The notes beneath the pieces are model-generated. The model saw nothing but the letters and a program-made list of their open reading frames with translations, was not told the DNA's origin and did not search any database. Position numbers and translations under genes: made by a program. Shown here piece by piece: positions 45,099 through 56,300 of a stretch of 64,000 nucleotides of DNA; positions within the stretch are counted from its first letter, which is position 1; each line of letters starts with the position of its first letter. Source of the stretch: Pezicula radicicola (taxonomy: Eukaryota > Ascomycota > Leotiomycetes > Helotiales > Dermateaceae); contig PDUO01000023.1 in NCBI GenBank assembly GCA_003008705.1, positions 783,312 through 847,311 on the forward strand. Direction: 5' to 3'.

Positions 45099-46097
45099 AT
45101 GACGACCCTCACTCAGCTACTTGCTGTTGTCTTGGCTTTGGTAGCTCTATCAACGAGTACAAACTCTTCAGACGCACCAGGGGGACTTGCATTTACATAC
45201 CCATGGCCTGTACAATTTTACACCTTCGCCTCTCAGCAGCAAAACATTACTATGGCATACATGGACGTACCACCTGCAAATGGAACAACGTCGAAGGGCG
45301 AGATTGTACTACTACATGGCAAGAACTTCTGCGGTGCGACCTGGAATGAGACTGCTCGAGTACTCTCAGCGGACGGATACCGTGTGATAATCCCCGATCA
45401 AATAGGATTCTGCAAATCCTCAAAAGTCTTACAATATCAATTCTCATTACACCAACTTGCGGCAAACACCAATGGTTTACTCAACTCACTGAACATTACC
45501 AATGCGACAATCATGGGTCATTCAATGGGCGGAATGATTTCTTCTCGATATGCTCTCAATTACCCCAATCAGACACATCAACTTATTCTCGTTGATCCAT
45601 TAGGATTGGAGGACTGGCAGGCTCTTGGAGTTCCATATCAAAGAATCGATGTTTCTTTTCAAACGGAGCTTGCTACGACATTTGATTCTATCAAGACATA
45701 TCAACAAGCAACTTACTATTCCGGAACGTGGAACGCTTCTTACGATATATGGGTCAACATGCTTCTAGATGTATACAAAGGATCAGAAGGCACAACATTT
45801 GCATACGATATGGCTCTCACGACAGATATGGTCTTCACAGAGCCTATCATCTACCAACTTCCAAGTCTAAAGATGAAGTCGCTACTCATGGTCGGTGATA
45901 TGGATAATACGGCCATTGGAAAAGCGTGGGCTCCTGCAGATGTCAAGCCCTTGCTTGGTCATTATGAGATCTTGGGAAAGGAGGTGTCGGCTGAGATTCC
46001 TAATTGTACTTTGATTGAGTTTCCTGATCTTGGTCATGCACCACAGATTGAAGATCCTGTTGCCTTTCATGCGGCGCTGCTCGGGTGGCTGGGTTAG
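45099..46097 (+). CDS. Secreted alpha/beta-hydrolase, 332 aa
   Basis: Single exon from MTTLTQLLAVVLALVALSTS, a typical signal peptide, so the product is probably secreted; there are several N-glycosylation sequons (NITM, NETA, NITN, NASY). The alpha/beta-hydrolase order is clear: oxyanion segment IVLLHGKNFCGATW, the nucleophile elbow MGHSMGGMISSRYAL, LILVDPLGLEDW, a variable cap region, an acidic-residue segment LLMVGDMDNTAIG and the catalytic His in FPDLGHAPQIEDP. This resembles epoxide-hydrolase/haloperoxidase-like esterases. Substrate cannot be told from sequence. The frame stays open for 59 codons upstream, but the signal peptide fixes the start at 45099. Confidence 0.9.
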   Translation: MTTLTQLLAVVLALVALSTSTNSSDAPGGLAFTYPWPVQFYTFASQQQNITMAYMDVPPANGTTSKGEIVLLHGKNFCGATWNETARVLSADGYRVIIPDQIGFCKSSKVLQYQFSLHQLAANTNGLLNSLNITNATIMGHSMGGMISSRYALNYPNQTHQLILVDPLGLEDWQALGVPYQRIDVSFQTELATTFDSIKTYQQATYYSGTWNASYDIWVNMLLDVYKGSEGTTFAYDMALTTDMVFTEPIIYQLPSLKMKSLLMVGDMDNTAIGKAWAPADVKPLLGHYEILGKEVSAEIPNCTLIEFPDLGHAPQIEDPVAFHAALLGWLG

Positions 46098-47190
46098 AGG
46101 TATCTTCAACTGTGGACGGCGTAGAGATTTGGAACGAAATATTTGTAAAGAACCTATGGCAATAAACATAATACTAATAAACCAATTAATTACATATCTA
46201 TCAACATCAGAACCTACCTACCCATCTACCAAACTCCTGACCTCAAAACCCAAAAATTTTCCGATCTAAAATCACGATTCTTGAAGTGCAAAAGTGATCT
46301 CGGAAGTTCGGAGTATCGCTTAACAAGATCATACCCCGTAAAAAGCAATCAGAACAAATTGTGCCACATCTTTAACCGGGAAACGACGCATCATGTATGG
46401 AGGACCAGGCACGTTGATAAATACCAAGAACCGGAAGGAACGCTTTAATAGATCCGCCTATCAAGTACTTTGTAGATTAAGTGCCAAGCATGTGCCAATG
46501 TGGCTAAGCATTTTAGGTTTATTGAATCCAGCGGGCCGGTAAAGTAGCTTCTCCCGAGTGGTTTTTGAAAAGACCTAGGACTTTTGATAAGTGGCGGGGT
46601 GCTTTTGAGAATCAAATATTAGAGAGGTAAGGAATTAAGGAGTTTGGTTCGTTCTAGTGATTTATGGTAAATGTATTCAGTTGCTAATCGCCAACTTTTA
46701 GTTGTTGAGAGAAGGAATAATTATTTTTCTGCAAACGACGGTTCTTGATTTTTGTAGCCTATTAAATTTCGAATTTGCAATCTTCAGGCAGTATACCCAC
46801 AAGTACATCTGTGGCCGCGTATGAAACGGCGTCGAAGGAATTCTACCTTGTCACTTGTCATTGAATCTGGCCAGTTGCTATCTATATGACTAATATTCAA
46901 CTCCAACACTTCTAGACTTCGGCGCAATTAACTCTTTGGATTGAGTTCACTCTTATCCTTGTTTGTGCAGCCTTTGTAAAGCAGAATTCTTTGTGGTCAC
47001 CTCATGTACTCCGTAAGTATGTACATTCAGTCCCAAAGTCAAAGAGTATCTATCGTTCCCCACAAACCCCATCTTCACCAGAACATCAGAGCCATTTTTT
47101 GAAGATCTTCGATTGTTACTGTACAGTAATCCTTCGCTTTATATCTTCTTAAGGTGGAGTACAGTACAGTATATTCAAACTTACCGAGTA
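46098..47190. other. Intergenic
   Basis: About 1.1 kb, AT-rich, with no supportable ORF, repeat or RNA gene. Confidence 0.45.
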
Positions 47191-48785
47191 ATGGCAGGCG
47201 ATCAATCAGATATTCACCATGCAGATTACGAAAGGACAGCCTGCCTGATATTCTGTGTACTATCACCATGTTTCGTCTTCGTACGATTCTGGAGTCGAAT
47301 ACTAGCAAAGCAAGTTGGCAGTGATGATTGGGCTGCATTATGTGCTCTTGTATGTCTTCCATCATTCTTGAAAACGGTTATATTTCATTAACTGATAAGA
47401 AAGTAGATCATGGCTTTAGCTAGCAATATACAAACTCTTGTTGGCATGTACCACCGATTTAGCAAAACCGAGTAGTGTCTTTGTTTTGAGATGTTTCTGA
47501 TAATGAGTAGCTATTTCGAATGGTTGGGGTCGTCATCGTGTAAATTTGACCACGAAACAATTACAGATAGTCCTCATAGTAAGTTCATCTTCCCCCTCCC
47601 CCCAAAAATTCAAAAACGCCAAACACCACTGACCCACTCAAAAGCTCCACTGGACCTTCCAAATAACCTACAAACTAACAGTAGCCCTAAACAAAACCTC
47701 CATCCTCCTTCTATACCTGCGTATAATGCCCCAACGCCTCTACCGTCTTTCAATCTACACACTCCTAGCCCTCGTCTCCCTATTCGCACTTTCCACAACA
47801 ATAGCAGGCGTATTCCAATGTGTACCAGTAGAAAAGGCTTGGATTAAGAAAAAACCTGGCTATTGTTATAATCTTGTCCATGCTTGGTATGCTAATGCTA
47901 TTTTTTCTATTATTACTGATATTTTTATTTTGTTTTTGCCTCTTTGGGTGGTTCATAAATTGCAGAGGGCACAGAGGGAGAAGATTTTGTTGTATGGGAT
48001 TTTTGCTTTGGGTGCTTTGTGAGTTTTCTCCCCCTTTTTGACCCCTTTGCTTCTTATTGGGATTACTTGGAGAGTTCATATCCAAGTCTATGGAGGCCGA
48101 AGAATTTCTAATGAGGAGGGCTATATAGTGTTACATTTACAAGCATAATGCGAATGTTCGCACTAAAATCAGCGAGTAATCCAGACACAACCTGTGCGTA
48201 TCTACCACCCTCCCATATCCTCTCCTTTCATTAAACAACCCAAACAAACAAACATACTAACCAACTCCCTCTTCACCAGATGACGTAAACTCAGGATTCT
48301 GGTCTGTAATAGAAATAAACGTCGGAGTAATCTGTATCTGTCTCCCACCACTACGGGCTCTAATAGCTCAATATCTACCTACTATAACCTCCGCAAGTCG
48401 ACCAACAGCTGGATCCGATAGATTGGGATCGGAGAATCAGAATGTTATGTATCCGCATATCTATAATCGGGGTTCGACGGTGCATAATTCGGTTATTAGT
48501 AGTGACGGTGAAGAATCGAGGAGGAGGTTAAAGGGGAAGGTTAGGGGGGTTAGTGGTGTGGGTGGGGATAGTAGTGAGGAGGAGTTGTTTGGTTTACAGG
48601 GTCTACGGGATTCACGAAGTGGAGGTGTTACTGGTATTGGTGGTAGGGGCGAGAAAGGGGGAATCGTTGAGACTAGGGAGGTGAGGATGACTGTTAGAGA
48701 TGTTGATTCTCTAGATGGAGTTGACGATGGTGGAGACATTGAGTTGGGGAGTTGGTCTAAGAGGGGTATTAAGCATCAGAATTGA
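47191..48785 (+). CDS. Fungal rhodopsin-like 7TM (PTH11-type) membrane protein, possibly interrupted
   Basis: Exons inferred: 47191-47349, 47407-about 47475, 47567-47578, 47645-48018, 48129-48193 and 48280-48785. Family features are clear: FVFVRFWSRILAKQVGSDDW (TM1 end and the conserved DDW), ASNIQTLVGMYH, WTFQITYKLTVALNKTSILL with YLRI, CVPVEKAW, WYANAIFSIITDIFILFLPL, then across two splices SIMRMFALKSASNPDTT and FWSVIEINVGVICICLPPLR. A Ser/Gly-rich cytoplasmic tail follows. These proteins are plasma-membrane receptors or sensors in filamentous fungi. Oddity: the second exon reads into TAG (47473-47475), and I could find no standard intron that joins it in frame to the segment at 47567. It may be a pseudogene or use an unusual splice. 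Confidence 0.72.
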
Positions 48786-49874
48786 CGTGTTTAGCTTTAT
48801 ATTAAGGAGCACAATTGGTTCCTTTCTCTTTTACAACTGCTCAAGTCTAGCAATGAAGTCCGCAATAGAAAAATAGAAGGCGAGATTAATTATCATATAG
48901 AAGATAAATAAAACTAAGAAAAAGCCTTGCCTCGGATTTTAGAGGGTGATATGGGTTTACCGCTAGTGAAGAGCCTTAGCCTAAAAGTGATTGCTTAGCT
49001 CGGCTGGTAGCTAAGCGAAGTAAACAAAGGTATGGTATAAAGTATCAAGTATTAAGTTTTGTTTCAAAGGTGTTTGTCTGACGAGTGGAGTAGGGCGAAT
49101 CTAACCTGCTTTCCTTGCAAATAAATAATGTTGCCGGGGCTCGACGATTGGCTGCCTTTTTACATTTCTTTTCCCTTTTCTAGTATCTTAAGCTAGAGTT
49201 CAACTTTTGCTTCCCATAGGTATGTATCATGGGGAACCTCCAAAACCATTGTATTAAAGCCTTTTTAAACTGATACTTTTGTCTTATTCCTCTTTTGGCG
49301 CCTTTTTATTTCAATTTTTGATAATAGGGTTATTTTTTTTTAGCGACGCGTGGTTAAGCGAACGCGTTGTAGGACCTAAGGTGCTTAGTCATGTGCCATC
49401 ACAGCCGTTGAGCTACTTATAAAGAACCAAATAACGAGTTTGGAAACAAAGATGAAGTCTGGCGTAGTGGAGTAAGGCGAATCTAACCTGCTTTCCTTGC
49501 AAATAAATAATGTTGCCGGGGCTCGTCAATTGACTGTCTTTTTGCCATTTTTTTCTACTTCAAATGTTCTAACTTTGCATTGTATCTAAATAATTTACTT
49601 TCTCTTTTCTCTATTTTTTGCCCCTGGATTCTATACTCTCGAAGCTTGATCTGCTATTTCATTGGTTTTTTTTTGTTTTGGCTCAACAACGTTGCTCGGC
49701 AAAAATTTAGCGAGATGGGAATAGCTGACCGCTCTGCTGCGCGACTCGGTCTGGGTAACTAACTCACTTGATTTGGGTAACTTACTATTTGGGTAACTCA
49801 CTTGACTCGGACTCGTTTTTTGGCAAGCAACTTGTCATTTTCTTAGATCTTAAAAAGAATAAAAGCTCCTAAAA
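48786..49874. other. Intergenic with dispersed direct repeats
   Basis: About 1.1 kb. It has two copies of a roughly 90-bp sequence (49079-49168, 49457-49550), short GCTTAGCT/AGCTAAGC inverted words near 48990-49020, T-rich runs, and the word GGGTAACT(A/T) repeated at 49754-49810. Confidence 0.5.
49079..49550. repeat. Two direct copies of a roughly 90-bp repeat
   Basis: Copy 1 at 49079-49168 and copy 2 at 49457-49550 share CGAATCTAACCTGCTTTCCT followed by TGCAAATAAATAATGTTGCC and GGGGCTCG, with scattered differences at the ends. The 378-bp spacing and lack of ORF suggest the remains of a repetitive element. Confidence 0.75.
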
Positions 49875-50558
49875 CTACTCCTTCGATTTACCTAAATTTA
49901 AGCCGCAAAGGCGTAAGCTACTACCCTCCTCCTTGGTGTCGTTCTTGCGTCTATCCCAAAGGGCAGGCTCCACCTTCTTCTCACCTTCCAAACACAGACA
50001 AACTACACCAGCAAGTACCTTCTTCTCAACAGTCTTCTGTTGGTCACGTCCATCCTGCTCCTTTCGTGCCTTCTTGGCCTCCTGATTCTTCTTGATCTCG
50101 GCGACATTCTGTGGATCACTGAGTTAACTTGAGTAACCTAGTTGTTTTGAGTAACCCACTTAAGTTAAGTAACCCACTTAAGTTGAGTAACCCACTTGTT
50201 CTGAATAACTCAAGGACAAAAGAAAAGACCGAAATTCACCTCAGCCTTGATCTCGGCGGCTTTCTGTGAGTCACTGAGTTAGTTTGAATTATTCAATATG
50301 AACATATAATTACTTACTTTAGTGTCGGCCTCGGCTTGCTCCTTCTCTTTCTCCTTCTCCTGCTCCATGGTAGCAGCCTATGAGTTACTGAGTTAGTTTG
50401 AGTTATTCAAAACTGAGCAGTTTACTTACCTTGGTGTCGGCCTCGATCTTCTCCTTCTCTTCCTCCTCCAAGCCAGCACACATCAGTTTCTCCGGGTACG
50501 CGACGGGCATGTACTTGGAGAAATCTGGGATCTCATCGCAGAAGGAGTCTGAATCCAT
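49875..50558 (-). CDS. Small Glu/Lys-rich coiled-coil protein built from duplicated exons, 148 aa
   Basis: Four exons: 50430-50558, 50318-50377, 50240-50263 and 49875-50108, all joined in phase 0 with introns of 52, 54 and 131 bp. The protein starts MDSDSFCDEIPDFSKYMPVA and then is charged and helical: EEEEKEKIEADTK, MEQEKEKEKEQAEADTK, KAAEIKAE, NVAEIKKNQEAKKARKEQD. It ends LCGLNLGKSKE. The exon ends EADTK/EADTK and the exon starts KAAEIK/NVAEIK are near-copies, and the introns share CTAACTCAGTNACTCA just before their acceptors, so exon-intron units were tandemly duplicated. Intron 3 also carries a GGGTTACTCAACTTAAGT minisatellite. Function unknown; a structural coiled-coil is the safe reading. 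Confidence 0.75.
50109..50239. repeat. Minisatellite inside intron 3 (GAGTAACCCACTTAAGTT-type, about 4 copies)
   Basis: The plus strand reads tandem units of AGTAACCCACTTAAGTT and AGTAACCCACTTGTTC with 18-20 base period between about 50145 and 50210. Related words (GGGTAACTNACT) occur at 49754-49810 just beyond the gene's 3' end and (CAAGTCACTCAAGTGAG) near 62500. Confidence 0.65.
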
Positions 50559-51130
50559 TGTGGTGGTGGTGGTGTTGATTCGTTGGTAGATGTGAATGAT
50601 CGAGATGATTGGAGTGATTGAAGTAGTTGGAATTGCTTGATGTGGAAGTATGGAGATTGTTGGATACGAAGAGGAAGTGAGGGCAAGTATATGCAGTTTT
50701 TTATAGATTTCTGAAGACTCTGTTTTTGTTACTCAAGTGGAAGACAATAGAATACCACTGTATTGCTTAGGATTGACAATATTGTGAACAATAGCAGTGA
50801 CAATAGCAATTTTCAATTTAAGTCGCTTATTAAGATATTAAAGCAACCAAACTTGGACAACGAACTTGAACACTGCACAATGTAATGGAGCAATGTTATC
50901 TCTGCGGGTAGGGTTAATTCTACAGAATGAAACTCTCATTCTCCAAACTGAAATTCTCCAACGGATTTTTGAATTGCTGGATACTTCCAAGTAGGGAAGC
51001 TGCGACCTTCTCTCTGCCCCGAACAAATTGCATTCAGAAAGCGCCTTACATCACTCCAAACAACCACAATGCATACCTACAACCACCTAAAACATACTTA
51101 ACACCACTCTCCTCTCCTCTCTCCTCCACA
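50559..51130. other. Intergenic, divergent promoters
   Basis: About 570 bp between two divergent genes. The frame of the next gene stays open upstream to 50927, but the composition of 50927-51130 looks like leader sequence. Confidence 0.45.
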
Positions 51131-52580
51131 ATGCCAACAATCTTCAAACACCTCCGATCCCTAACCATCCACCCCACAACCACCTCCACAAACCGACACA
51201 TCAGCAACTTCACAATAGAATGTACAATCCCCACCATCACAACAAACTTCGTAACAGCAGCCAACGCCCGCGGAACCCTAGATATTCTTGAAACCGGAAT
51301 CCTCTGCATCCTAGTCTGCATCTGGACAATCCAACACTTGAATGTCCCTGAACAACGAGACGGACGAAGTCGCGGATTGCACGGGAAAATATATTGGCAA
51401 TGGCAAGTCCTTTCAACACGGTTAAAATGGATGTTGGTTACGCTTATACTGCCTGAGTTCTTGCTAGGCAAGGCTTTGAGTGATTTTATGAGTGCGCAGG
51501 AGAGTATGATTCGTGTGAGGGAATTGAGAACGAGTGATGGGAAGCTGTTACCGAAGGATGAGATTGAGGGATGGACGAAAGTTCATGCGTTTTATGGTGA
51601 TATGGGAGGGTTTGTCTTGAGGACTAAGAGACCTAGGAGTGATGGACAAGGGTTTGCTTTGCAGCATCTTGTTAGTGAGGAAGTGCTTACACTGCGCGAA
51701 ACGGGTCGGATCTCTCGGCTTCCAAATATCCATAAGGATATGATCGTTGCGATGAGTAAAGGAGATGTATTCGTCAAGATACTGGCTGTGTTTGAGGTTA
51801 CTTGGATGGTAATCGAGGTCGGTTTTCGTAAAGCATATGAGTTACCTATTTCGCAGTTGGAAATTACGGCTTGTGCTTTTTGCTCGACTACTTTGGTTAC
51901 GTATGCGCTCTGGTGGACAAAGCCACAGGGTGTGAGGATTGCGACGGTTGTTGATACAAGTTCGGCAGCGGATCTCCTTTTTGAACCAAGACTACCTGGC
52001 TTTTGGAGGTATAGATTTGGTCAGATTGATAGTGATAAGTTCAGGAAGAGGGATCGGCCTGATGAACCTGTGGGATAGCCTCCTCTTTTATTGACTGAAA
52101 TTCCTAGCTGACATGGTCCAGGTGTGGAACGACTCTGTCCCCGCCCGCAAACTACACTCCCTTCCATACCTCCCATCTCATATGGCAATCCTCGACATTG
52201 GCATCATCCTGGGCTCTATCCTTGCTGGTGGCATTCATCTCGCAGCCTGGAATTTCCAATTCCCCACCCCCATCGAGCGCTGGCTCTGGATATGTAGCTC
52301 CTTTGCCCTAATCGTCACGATACCTATCTACTTTTTCGTATCTGTCATCGTAACTTCTATCGAGAAGCTATTCAGCGATCACAAGAACACATGGGGTCCG
52401 CGGTTTGTGGTTGATGAGGGAGAGGTTAGGATCCAAGCTGGAATATTGGGATTTACCACTGGTGTGATTTATATGTGTGCTAGGCTTTTTCTGTTGGGCG
52501 AGACTGTGTATAGTCTCTTCTACTTGCCACCCAGAGCGTATGTCACGACTTGGAGTCAGGTGTTTCCTCATGTTGCTTAG
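51131..52580 (+). CDS. Multi-pass membrane protein (about 7 helices), 465 aa
   Basis: Two exons, 51131-52069 and 52122-52580, across a 52-bp intron (GTGGGA...GGTCCAG, with a good branch site GCTGAC); the join reads RPDEP-VWNDSVPARKL. Hydrophobic spans: ILETGILCILVCIWTIQHL, WMLVTLILPEFLLGKALSDF, ILAVFEVTWMVIEVGF, ITACAFCSTTLVTYALWW, LDIGIILGSILAGGIHLAAW, WICSSFALIVTIPIYFFVSV and AGILGFTTGVIYMCARLFLL. A conserved-looking HAFYGDMGGFVLRTK segment sits in the first large loop. I recognise this as a Pezizomycotina-specific integral membrane family of unknown function. The ATG at 51131 is chosen; an in-frame ATG at 50927 would add 68 residues that look non-homologous. Confidence 0.82.
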
Positions 52581-53317
52581 AAGGGCTTCACGATAGAATG
52601 AATGCATCACGCCACATCTATCTTTGAACTTGTCTTCAGGAATTCCGAAGCGAGTTGAGAACACCGAATACCTAAAACTTACCAAGGAGGCTTGCCTAGT
52701 AATCCAAGCCACCTTGAGGAGCTGCGGATAGACACATTAGTTGTTACTCTGATTTTTTTGTGTTCTTAATATATTTGTAGGGCTAGATTCATATCTTTGA
52801 AACTCTTCAACCACTTAACTAAATTTAACAGCTCTCAAACAGGTTCCACGTTCATAGCCTTGTTGTATCTTTGAACTTGATACCTAGTATTTTAGATTGT
52901 GGTGGTCTTCACAATTGGGAATTAAATTTAGGCTATTGAAATTAACTCAAAAGCTAAGATAATGTGTTCATATCCTTTTAGATAGAAGCGCTCACAAGTC
53001 AACAAAAGAAGGGGCTTCATTGAATGTTTTATTGGTATTGCTACCTATGCGAGGCTATTTGCCATTGTGTCATGTATTTCAAAGCTCCCTCTGATCATCA
53101 TCTCCAAACTCCCCGGTATCTAAACTTACAAAATGTGATGATTTTCTCTTTCCGTACTCCCCAATTTCCATTTCCATAACGAGTCAGAAAATTCAAAGTA
53201 CAGGAGATGTGTGTATTTATGTGGTATTTTGGGAGAGTGACGACTATTCGGCAGACGAATAATTGAGTAGGATCTTTGGCGCAGGTCCAGTAATGGTTGA
53301 GAGAGGATTGGGTCAAT
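52581..53317. other. Intergenic between convergent genes
   Basis: About 740 bp of AT-rich DNA downstream of two convergent genes. It should contain both 3' ends; no gene or repeat seen. Confidence 0.45.
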
Positions 53318-56300
53318 CTACTTTCGAGCCGCGTCTTGCTGGTTCTTTCGCTCCTGCATTGGAACCTCACGCTCATGCTTCAGACGGTTCAAGTCCTGAC
53401 CTCCAGTCTCCTTCTGTCTCTTCTTCTCCGCGGCCTTTCGCTCGCGCTTCTCCCGCAAGATCTTCTCCTGGGTCAAACAGACACGATCAATTTCTTCGGA
53501 CATAGGACCTTGAGGAAGCTGCTTGAATGGCTGGGTACGAGGATCCTTAGACTTTCCCCAGAAACATTCGAATCGGAATTTTGTGAATTGTGTCGGATCC
53601 ACGTCATGTTGCCAGACGGTCACCAAATCTCCATGACGTAGTTCACCCCAGAACTTGGAATTGGTGTCCGCTTCACGGCTGTCAGCACGTGGGAGATGTA
53701 CGCCATTGACCCAAATGCCGACAGAAGCTTTGGAAGAAATAAAGAAAGCCAAATTCTTATCTTCAACGTTATTCTTCCAGGGCTCTCCTTCATTCCCATT
53801 GTAGAAGCCTGGTTTAAACAGAAGCAGCTTGAAGGCGAGTTTTGGGATCTTGCGTTCTAGGCCGTTTGGATAAACATTTGTATTGGAAGTGGCTCGGCCC
53901 CAACTTGTAACTGCACCAACAACAGGCAGAGCAATTGTCGGTAGCTGCGACTTGGGTGTAGCCATGAAGTGTGCCAGGATGCGCTTAGGTCCTTCGGTAT
54001 CATGGAGAATGATCGGTTCAGCAGGTTGTGGAGTGATATCTGGGCCATTGATCGTCGTGACAGCTGATCCTGGGGCTGTTGAAGGCATAGCCTTGTCCTT
54101 TGCATGTCTCTCCTTGGCACTTGTATCTTCTCCGAGCTTCCGATCATCTCGCTTTAGTAAACTAGGTCGTCCATTGTCTCTGGTGGGTTCCGATGTAGCG
54201 CGGTCAGCTGCCTGTGGTTCGAGAGAGGGGCTGCGACTGCTTCTAAAACTCTGCATTGCAGAATGGAAGAATCGGTTGCCATGCGAAAATTCCTCTCCTT
54301 TCGCACGAGCGGTTTCCTTAAAAGCTTGATATTGTGAGTCGGTCATATCTGGGTAGTCATCATGCCAAGTAGTCTTGTCCTTGGGATCCCAAAAGATCTG
54401 CTTCGTGACCTTTCCGTCCCAATAACGACCCGTATTGCGCTTCTTTGGTGGAGGAACCTCAGAAGGCCACCATGATTCCACGCCTTCCTCATCCTCACGT
54501 GGTCGTCGCAGGCTGCCTGCTGGCTTTGGAGATGGCGAGGCTAAGCGCTCTGCAGCTGGGGAAGGCGTGTTGGAGGCGGAGCGCATATTTAGGTGACCAA
54601 CCATGGACTCAGCACCCATTAGGCTAGAAGATCTCTCGGCTCGTCGATCGACGTCGTTTAAGTTTTGCGCAGCTTCGATAGTAGGGACTGGAAGAGGAGG
54701 GGGAGCCATTGATCCGGATGCTGTGGGTGCCTTGAATGGTTGTTCAGCTCCTGCTCCATGCTTCAAATGCGCGGCGGATGCTTGATCGTGCGATGCCTTA
54801 ATGTGGTCCATCAGGAATTCGTATGCCGATGTTACCTTCAAGAGTTCCTCTTTCGCTGCGGGATCCTTGTTATTGTTTGGATGGAACTTCTGAACCAGGT
54901 CCTCAAATGCCTTCTCGATTTCGCCAACACATGCGCCATTCTTTACGCCGAGGGCCGCGTACGGATCTGAAGGAGATTGAGACATATTGGATGGAGACGA
55001 GCTTTGTTTCTTTATAGACTGGTCCGATTGCTCAGCCATATCTGACTGGAGCTGAGGGTCGAGGGGTCGGGCGGTGTAGGGTAGGTTGAGCGCAGACAAA
55101 GGAATTGCGTCAGAGCTCGCATAACCAGAAAGCGCAACTTCGCCAAACAAACGACCACCGTTTGTGGCAGGCTGAGCAATTCCGTGCTGTCCGTTGGAGG
55201 TATCTTCGCTGGAGTTGAAACTGCTGGGAATTTCAAACTGCTGTTGAAGTTCAGTGATGTCACTTGAACCAACGTCCTCGTTTTCGTCGTTCTCGGGCGC
55301 CTCGCCTAAACTTAGCTGCGAGGCCCCTTTCTCGATATTTTCTTCTTCTTCTTCGTCAACAAAACCATCGCCAACCATGTCAACCTGGTCATCATCATCT
55401 TCAACCTCCATTGACGCCTCTATGCTATCGCTAGTGAGCCAAGGGTACTTTTGAAGCTCGTCGATTGTCGCACGATACTCGGGGCGCACATGAAGCATAT
55501 TGCGGACGAAGCGTATGCCGTTCTCTGATATGTTTGCTCGTTGCAGAGGTCTGATATCAAGAGGGGTCTTCATGATATAGGTCAGTAGCTCCTGGTAATT
55601 CGAACCGTTCTTGGCGTGGAATGGAGGGCATCCAGAGAGGGAGTAAAAGAGTACTCCAGCCAGAGACCAGATATCTACTGCATGGCCGTAACGGTGGCGA
55701 GGTTGAGCTTTGCTGCCTCGAAGAGTTCTCCTACCATTGGCATCAAACTCGCGGTATTCTGAGTACACTTCAGGTGCACAGTAAAGAAGCGTTCCACAGA
55801 AGGTGCGCATGAAGGTCTCTTCGGTATCAACCATCTTCGATAGGCCGAAGTCGGTCAGCTTGATATGAAGTGGCTCAAGGCTAGATATCAATATGTTGTC
55901 GGGTTTGACATCTCTGTGGGTGATTCCTAGCCCATGGAGGTACTTCAAAGCATCAAGGAGTTGAATAGCCAAAGTCTTGACCATCCATTCTGGCAGTCGT
56001 CCCTTTTCGGCGATGAGACTTCCAAGGTCACCACCAGGAATAAATTCCATGATGATGTACAAGTGTTCATCCCAGTCGATATGTTCAATAAATTTAACAA
56101 CGTTTGGCTACTTGTTGTTAGCACTCCTTGTGGGGGCGGTGAAAGATGGCTTACATGATGAATCTTCTGCATAATTTTCATCTCCGAGTCGACTTTCTGG
56201 TCAAGAACTCCGTTCTTCATGAACCGGCGCTTTTCCAACTCTTTGGCAGCATAGGGCACACCATCGTACTTGCTGGTGATCTTGTACACAACTGCGAAAG

